The notes beneath the pieces are model-generated. The model ran no database searches. It worked only from the letters and a program-made list of their open reading frames with translations, and was not told the origin of the DNA. Position numbers and translations under genes: made by a program. From NCBI GenBank assembly GCA_035934315.1, contig DASYXZ010000107.1, positions 1 to 36,664 on the forward strand: 36,664 nt of DNA, read 5' to 3'. Positions 33,083-36,664 of this stretch are shown piece after piece (position 1 is the stretch's first letter; each line of letters starts with the position of its first letter). Source of the stretch: DASYXZ01 sp035934315. GTDB taxonomy: Bacteria > Acidobacteriota > Terriglobia > UBA7540.

Positions 33083-33876
33083 TTATTCACTATGCGAGTT
33101 CCGATGGAATGTTTTGCCGCCAGGGCCTGCAGGAGTCCTTTCGGAATCGCAGACGAAATAATGTCAATTTCGCGCACCCCGTGGCCCAGCGTTCTGGCGC
33201 ACGAACGGAGCTTGGGAATCATCCCATCGCGGACAATTCCTCCGGCGATCATCTTCCGGATTTCACCCAGCCTGACCAACGGCAACAATTCTCGATTCGC
33301 GTCCCAAACGCCGCCGGATTCGGTGAGGTAGAACAGCCGATCAGCCTTCAAGGCCACCGCGAGTGCCGCGGCAAAATCGTCAGCATTCACATTAAAATAT
33401 TCACCGCGCCCGTCCAATGCGAGACTCGCCACCACGGGAACCATTCCGCGGCTAAACGCCATTTCTAGGATGGCGGTATTCACCTTGCGCGGGCGGCCCA
33501 CAAATCCCAGGTCGCGCCGGTTGCCGTTCGAGCCGGCCGAATATTTGCGCGCCTCCACCAACCCTGCGTCGCCGCCACAAATGCCGAACGCCGGCTGGCC
33601 TGCGGTTTCGAGATCCGCCACCCACCGCTTGTTCACAATGCCCGCCAGCACCATCAATGCCACGTCGCGCGTGGCCGCGTCCGTCACTCGCAGCCCCTGG
33701 TGGAATTCAGACGTGATGCCCAGGCGCTCGAGAGTTTGGGTCAAAAGTTTGCCGCCGCCATGAACCACGGCCACGCGGTGTCCGGCGCGCCGGATTTTCG
33801 CGATCTGCCGCGTGATATTCCGGCGCTGCTCCGCATCTTCCTGCGCCTGGCCGCCGATTTTGATTACAATTTTCAT
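33079..33876 (-). CDS. argB: N-acetylglutamate kinase
   Basis: A 265-residue amino-acid-kinase-fold enzyme that phosphorylates N-acetylglutamate. Motifs: VIKIGGQA (4-11) with the ATP Lys, VVHGGGKLL (42-50), GLRVTD (61-66), DLGFVGRPRKVNT near 127-139 and YFNVNADDFAAALA near 168-181. The length is normal. It lacks the N-terminal helix associated with arginine-feedback-inhibited hexameric forms, so it may be unregulated by arginine (inference). It overlaps argC and argD by 4 nt each. Confidence 0.95.
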   Translation of the reverse strand: MKIVIKIGGQAQEDAEQRRNITRQIAKIRRAGHRVAVVHGGGKLLTQTLERLGITSEFHQGLRVTDAATRDVALMVLAGIVNKRWVADLETAGQPAFGICGGDAGLVEARKYSAGSNGNRRDLGFVGRPRKVNTAILEMAFSRGMVPVVASLALDGRGEYFNVNADDFAAALAVALKADRLFYLTESGGVWDANRELLPLVRLGEIRKMIAGGIVRDGMIPKLRSCARTLGHGVREIDIISSAIPKGLLQALAAKHSIGTRIVNK

Positions 33877-35000
33877 GCGAGCGCAGTCTCCTGCGGAAAG
33901 CCAAACATCAAATTCATATTCTGGATCGCCTGCCCTGCCGCGCCCTTGCCCAGGTTGTCGAGCGCCGAGATTACAATCAGCCTGCCCGTCTCTGAATCGA
34001 GGGCAAACCCGAGGTCGGTGTAATTGGTGTGCGCGACTGATTGAATTTCCGGCAACATTCCTTCGCCATAAACACGCACGAGGGGAGCGTGCGCGTAGAA
34101 ATCCCGGAAGAGCGTCACGACTTGCGTGATATTTTTCGATCTCGCGGAGGATGCAAGACGAACGTAAATCGTGCTCAAAATCCCGCGAGTGATGGGCAGA
34201 AGGTGCGGTGTGAAAGTGAACTGCGCTTCCTCGATGCCCAGGGCTTGTAACATTTCCGGAACGTGGCGATGGTTGAAAAGGTTATAGGCGCGGCAATTCT
34301 CATTTACCTCCGCAAAGTGCAGCTTGTCGCTGGGGACGCGGCCCGCGCCGCTCGCTCCAGACTTTGAATCGCTGATAATGCCAGCGGCCATGTCAATCCA
34401 GCCCGACTGCATCAGCGGCGCGAGCGCGAGAATCACCGACGTGGCGTAACAGCCGGGGTTGGAAACGAGGCGAGCCTTCTCAATGGCGGCGGTATTCAGC
34501 TCGCTGATGCCATAAACGGCCTCCGCCAGAGCGCCCGTGGCATGATGCTCAAAACCGTACCAGCGCGGATAAGCGGTCGAATCTTTCAGGCGGAATGCAC
34601 CGCTCAGGTCCACTACTCGCAAGCCACGGGCAATTAATTCGGGAGCCAATTCGTGAGAGACCTCGTGTGGCGTGGAGAGAAAGACCAGATCCACATCCTG
34701 CTTCGAGAGGTCCCCGATGCGCAGCGGATGGCAATTCAGCGGCGTCGCACCGTGATGCGAAGCAGAAGCCCGGAGCGTGCCATGAGATTGCTCGATGGGG
34801 AACGGTTTTTTTTCGGTCCGGCCCGATGACATCAGGCGGGTGATGCGGGCGAAGGGGTGCCGCGCCAGAAGCGAGATCAATTCGCGCCCCGCATAGCCCG
34901 TGGCCCCGGCAATGGCCACGCGGACAACGCGGCCGGGTTGAGCTTCACCCGCAGATTGTTGGGGAAGCTCTGCCTCGAGAATGGAGTTCGTTTCCTTCAA
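33873..35000 (-). CDS. argC: N-acetyl-gamma-glutamyl-phosphate reductase
   Basis: A 375-residue NADP-dependent dehydrogenase for the third step of arginine synthesis. The nucleotide motif GATGYAG is at 32-38, and the catalytic Cys184 is in SNPGCYATS. LPITRGILSTIYV marks the C-terminal domain. The start is TTG 35000, preceded by a GGGGG weak Shine-Dalgarno. It gives about 25 extra N-terminal residues relative to the typical start at VRVAIAGATG, and a GTG there is an alternative. It is the first gene of the overlapping argCBDF unit; its promoter and palindromic operator lie 24-84 nt upstream. Confidence 0.94.
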   Translation of the reverse strand: MKETNSILEAELPQQSAGEAQPGRVVRVAIAGATGYAGRELISLLARHPFARITRLMSSGRTEKKPFPIEQSHGTLRASASHHGATPLNCHPLRIGDLSKQDVDLVFLSTPHEVSHELAPELIARGLRVVDLSGAFRLKDSTAYPRWYGFEHHATGALAEAVYGISELNTAAIEKARLVSNPGCYATSVILALAPLMQSGWIDMAAGIISDSKSGASGAGRVPSDKLHFAEVNENCRAYNLFNHRHVPEMLQALGIEEAQFTFTPHLLPITRGILSTIYVRLASSARSKNITQVVTLFRDFYAHAPLVRVYGEGMLPEIQSVAHTNYTDLGFALDSETGRLIVISALDNLGKGAAGQAIQNMNLMFGFPQETALA

Positions 35001-35023
35001 TGCCCCCGGCGTCCCGTAAAAGA

Positions 35024-35050
35024 ATATTTATACACTCAGTGTATAAATAT
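35024..35050. promoter_or_regulatory. Perfect 27-bp palindrome: probable operator of the arg operon
   Basis: ATATTTATACACT (35024-35036), one central base, and AGTGTATAAATAT (35038-35050) form an exact inverted repeat. It sits directly downstream of the -10 element and covers the predicted transcription start. Each end also resembles an ArgR box (minus the usual exactness): AGAATATTTATACA at 35021-35034 matches 12 of 14 positions of TGAATWWWWATTCA. An arginine repressor is therefore the leading candidate binder. The divergent gene at 35271 could also be affected. Confidence 0.65.
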
Positions 35051-35054
35051 GCCT

Positions 35055-35084
35055 TTTATAGCGGAAAGGTTGTACGTGTGTCAA
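35055..35084 (-). promoter_or_regulatory. Sigma-70-type promoter of argCBDF
   Basis: On the minus strand: TTGACA (35079-35084, perfect -35), an 18-bp spacer, and TATAAA (35055-35060, one mismatch to the -10 consensus). Transcription is expected near 35048, inside the palindrome, leaving a leader of about 48 nt. Confidence 0.75.
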
Positions 35085-35270
35085 GAAAAAAGTGCTTGCG
35101 CAACACGTTTTTTTCACGCGCAGGGATGAGCGCCTTCGACCCAGGCTTGTCTTGGCAGGCTAAAACACCGAGGCAAAATTATAGCGCCGCGGCGATCCCA
35201 GCACCCCGGTCGCATCCATGCTGGAATTTTGCTGCGTGACAGGCTAGAATCCTTAGCGCGAGCTCGCCCT

Positions 35271-36356
35271 ATGCCGGAAACAAAATTTGAACCATCCTCC
35301 GTTACGTCTGCCGCGGCGACCAGCCTTCGGATTATCGCCGTGGCGACGGTTTTCGCCTGCCTCTACGTGGCCAGTTCCCTGGTGATCAGCTTGATCTGCG
35401 GAGTCTTTATTGCCATCATTCTGGAGCCGGGAGTGAAGTTGATGGAGCGCATGAGAGTTCCACGCTGGGTGGGCTCCCTGGTGATGGTGATGGCAACGCT
35501 GGCCGTGATGTATCTGGTTATTTATTTGATTTACGATCGCGCCGCCGCGTTCATGGCCGACCTCCCAAAATATACTGAACGGCTGAAACAGATTATTTCC
35601 CACGTGCAACTGACCTACAGGAGCATCCGATTGAGCGCCTCCAGCCTGATGCCTCCACCCACTGAAATTGGCCCTCAGCCGCAGGCTGTTCAGCTCCAGC
35701 AGGAGGAGCCGTGGTTGCAATTTTTGTGGCATGGTCTGGGTTCAGCTTATGGTTTTATCATGGCCGTGGCGTTCATCCCCATCCTCGTTTTCTTCATGCT
35801 GACGTCCAAGCACCAGATCTGGGCGGCCACCATGAATCTTTTTCCCATGGAGCGCCGCAATGTGGTGGACGGCGCCATCGGCGGCATCACACTGATGGCG
35901 CGCCAGTATATGGTGGGGAATATTCTGATAGCGCTCATCTCCGCCGGTATCATCTGCCCGGTGTTTTGGTTGATTGATCTCCCTTATGCGCTGCTCTTAG
36001 GATCGCTGGCGGCGTTCCTGAGCATGGTGCCTTACCTGGGTATTGCTTTGGGGATAATGCCTCCCTTGCTGGTGGCGCTCGTCCATCCGGAATACAATCA
36101 AGTGTTCCCATTCATCGTGATTGCCGTTACGGTTGCGGTTGTCCATTTCGCGGCAATGAATGTGCTTACCCCGAAGCTGGTGGGAAAGCGCGTGAACCTG
36201 AATGCGCTGACCGTCACCATTTCCCTGATGTTCTGGGGCTGGCTGTGGGGAGGAATCGGTCTGGTCCTGGCCATCCCCATCACGGCGGCCGTCAAGGCGA
36301 TTTGCGACAACAGCATCTCGCTCCGGCCCTATGGCGCGTGGATGGGCGATGACTGA
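35271..36356 (+). CDS. AI-2E/PerM-family membrane transporter
   Basis: A 361-residue integral membrane protein (ATG 35271; a TTG 14 codons upstream is less likely). It has about eight hydrophobic segments: two or three at the N-terminus (about 22-90), a soluble linker rich in Pro/Gln (about 110-150), and five in the C-terminal half. The pattern PYALLLGSLAAFLSMVPYLGIALGIMPPLLVAL with the later NVLTPKLVGKRVNLNALTVTISLMFWGWLWGGIGLVLAIP is the signature of the UPF0118/AI-2E family (read in segments). Members are described as autoinducer-2 exporters or Na+/H+ antiporters; the actual substrate here is unknown. No strong Shine-Dalgarno is visible. Confidence 0.9.
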   Translation: MPETKFEPSSVTSAAATSLRIIAVATVFACLYVASSLVISLICGVFIAIILEPGVKLMERMRVPRWVGSLVMVMATLAVMYLVIYLIYDRAAAFMADLPKYTERLKQIISHVQLTYRSIRLSASSLMPPPTEIGPQPQAVQLQQEEPWLQFLWHGLGSAYGFIMAVAFIPILVFFMLTSKHQIWAATMNLFPMERRNVVDGAIGGITLMARQYMVGNILIALISAGIICPVFWLIDLPYALLLGSLAAFLSMVPYLGIALGIMPPLLVALVHPEYNQVFPFIVIAVTVAVVHFAAMNVLTPKLVGKRVNLNALTVTISLMFWGWLWGGIGLVLAIPITAAVKAICDNSISLRPYGAWMGDD

Positions 36357-36402
36357 AGGATAAAGGCGAATCAAAATACAAATCCCGGCTTAGGTCAATC
36401 GA

Positions 36403-36664
36403 ATGTTCTCTGTAATTGCCTTTCTGCTAGGGATGGGCGCGGGATTGTTCTGCTTTTTCAAGGGGCTCCGCATTTACAGGGAACATCGTGTGATAGCGGA
36501 CACCCCGAACTCTACCCTCCTTGGCATGGCCATGGGTTTCGTGGAAGTTCACGGAAAGGCCGGGCCCTCCCAGGGCAGGCTGGTGAACAGCCCGGTGACC
36601 CGCACACCCTGCCTGTTTTATAAAGTGGACATCAAAGGATTCGGAGAAGGCCGGGACGGCCGGC
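36403..36664 (+). CDS. GIDE-like membrane protein, N-terminal part (cut by window edge)
   Basis: The frame is open from ATG 36403 to the window end, about 87 residues. Residues 1-20 form a membrane segment (MFSVIAFLLGMGAGLFCFFKG). Then IADTPNSTLLGMAMGFVEVHGKA and SPVTRTPCLFYKVDI follow the pattern of the GIDE domain, the N-terminal region of mitochondrial MUL1-type E3 ligases. That domain also occurs in bacterial proteins without a RING finger. Whether a RING or other domain follows cannot be seen. Function in bacteria is not established. It follows the AI-2E gene by 46 nt, possibly in one unit. Confidence 0.7.
   Translation, partial: MFSVIAFLLGMGAGLFCFFKGLRIYREHRVIADTPNSTLLGMAMGFVEVHGKAGPSQGRLVNSPVTRTPCLFYKVDIKGFGEGRDGR

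Noticed and set aside
32743..33468. Open frame of 241 codons on the plus strand opposite argD/argB
   Set aside because: Antisense to two overlapping arg genes; composition is that of a shadow frame.
1..36664. CRISPR arrays, insertion sequences, prophage or toxin-antitoxin genes
   Set aside because: No regularly spaced direct repeats, transposase, integrase or phage structural motifs were found among the frames on either strand.

Overview
The window looks like a chromosomal piece of an Acidobacteriota genome (inference). It is moderately GC-rich. It carries two very large Oar-type TonB-dependent receptors with an N-terminal carboxypeptidase-regulatory-like domain, a class of protein expanded in that phylum. 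It also holds compact blocks of core genes (translation, pyrimidine, purine and arginine synthesis) separated by intergenic palindromic repeats. There is no sign of a phage, plasmid, insertion sequence or CRISPR array.

Region by region. 1-2.2 kb: two small secreted Gly/Tyr-rich proteins flank a receiver-PilZ response regulator and a small unknown gene. 2.4-7.6 kb (minus strand): two short-chain dehydrogenases and a TonB-dependent receptor. 7.7-8.7 kb: a tRNA-Ile(GAU) gene and a small outer-membrane barrel protein. 9.1-12.8 kb (plus): an M16 zinc protease, a YycJ-like metallo-beta-lactamase-fold hydrolase and purB. 12.9-14.9 kb (minus): a LarB-family protein and a zinc alcohol dehydrogenase. 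15.0-20.2 kb (plus): the translation/secretion cluster ffh-rpsP-khpA-rimM-trmD-rplS-rnhB, followed by pyrC to 21.6 kb. 21.7-25.3 kb (minus): ruvX-mltG-unknown gene-pyrF-pyrE. 25.5-30.1 kb (plus): a membrane class III adenylate cyclase and a second TonB-dependent receptor. 30.2-35.0 kb (minus): argC-argB-argD-argF, with a short GNAT-type N-acetylglutamate synthase downstream. 35.2-36.7 kb (plus): an AI-2E/PerM-family membrane protein and the start of a GIDE-like membrane protein cut by the window edge.

How the genes work together. The arg genes overlap by ATGA junctions and appear to be one transcript. It starts at a near-consensus promoter (TTGACA, 18 bp, TATAAA) whose predicted start site lies in a perfect 13+1+13 palindrome, placed as a repressor operator would be and resembling paired ARG boxes. 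With the short acetylglutamate synthase, the block covers N-acetylglutamate to citrulline except for the deacetylation or acetyl-transfer step. pyrC, pyrE and pyrF supply three of the six UMP steps from two convergent units. ruvX, mltG and the 194-residue unknown gene overlap one another; the last pair overlaps by 80 nt in different frames.

The most unusual things seen are the arg operator, several families of intergenic repeats that run up to or into start and stop codons of core genes (rimM stop, trmD, purB, rplS), the 80-nt mltG overlap, a LarB homologue without visible LarC/LarE partners, and a bacterial GIDE-like protein at the right edge. No clearly new multi-gene system could be demonstrated; the functional statements are homology judgements made by eye.
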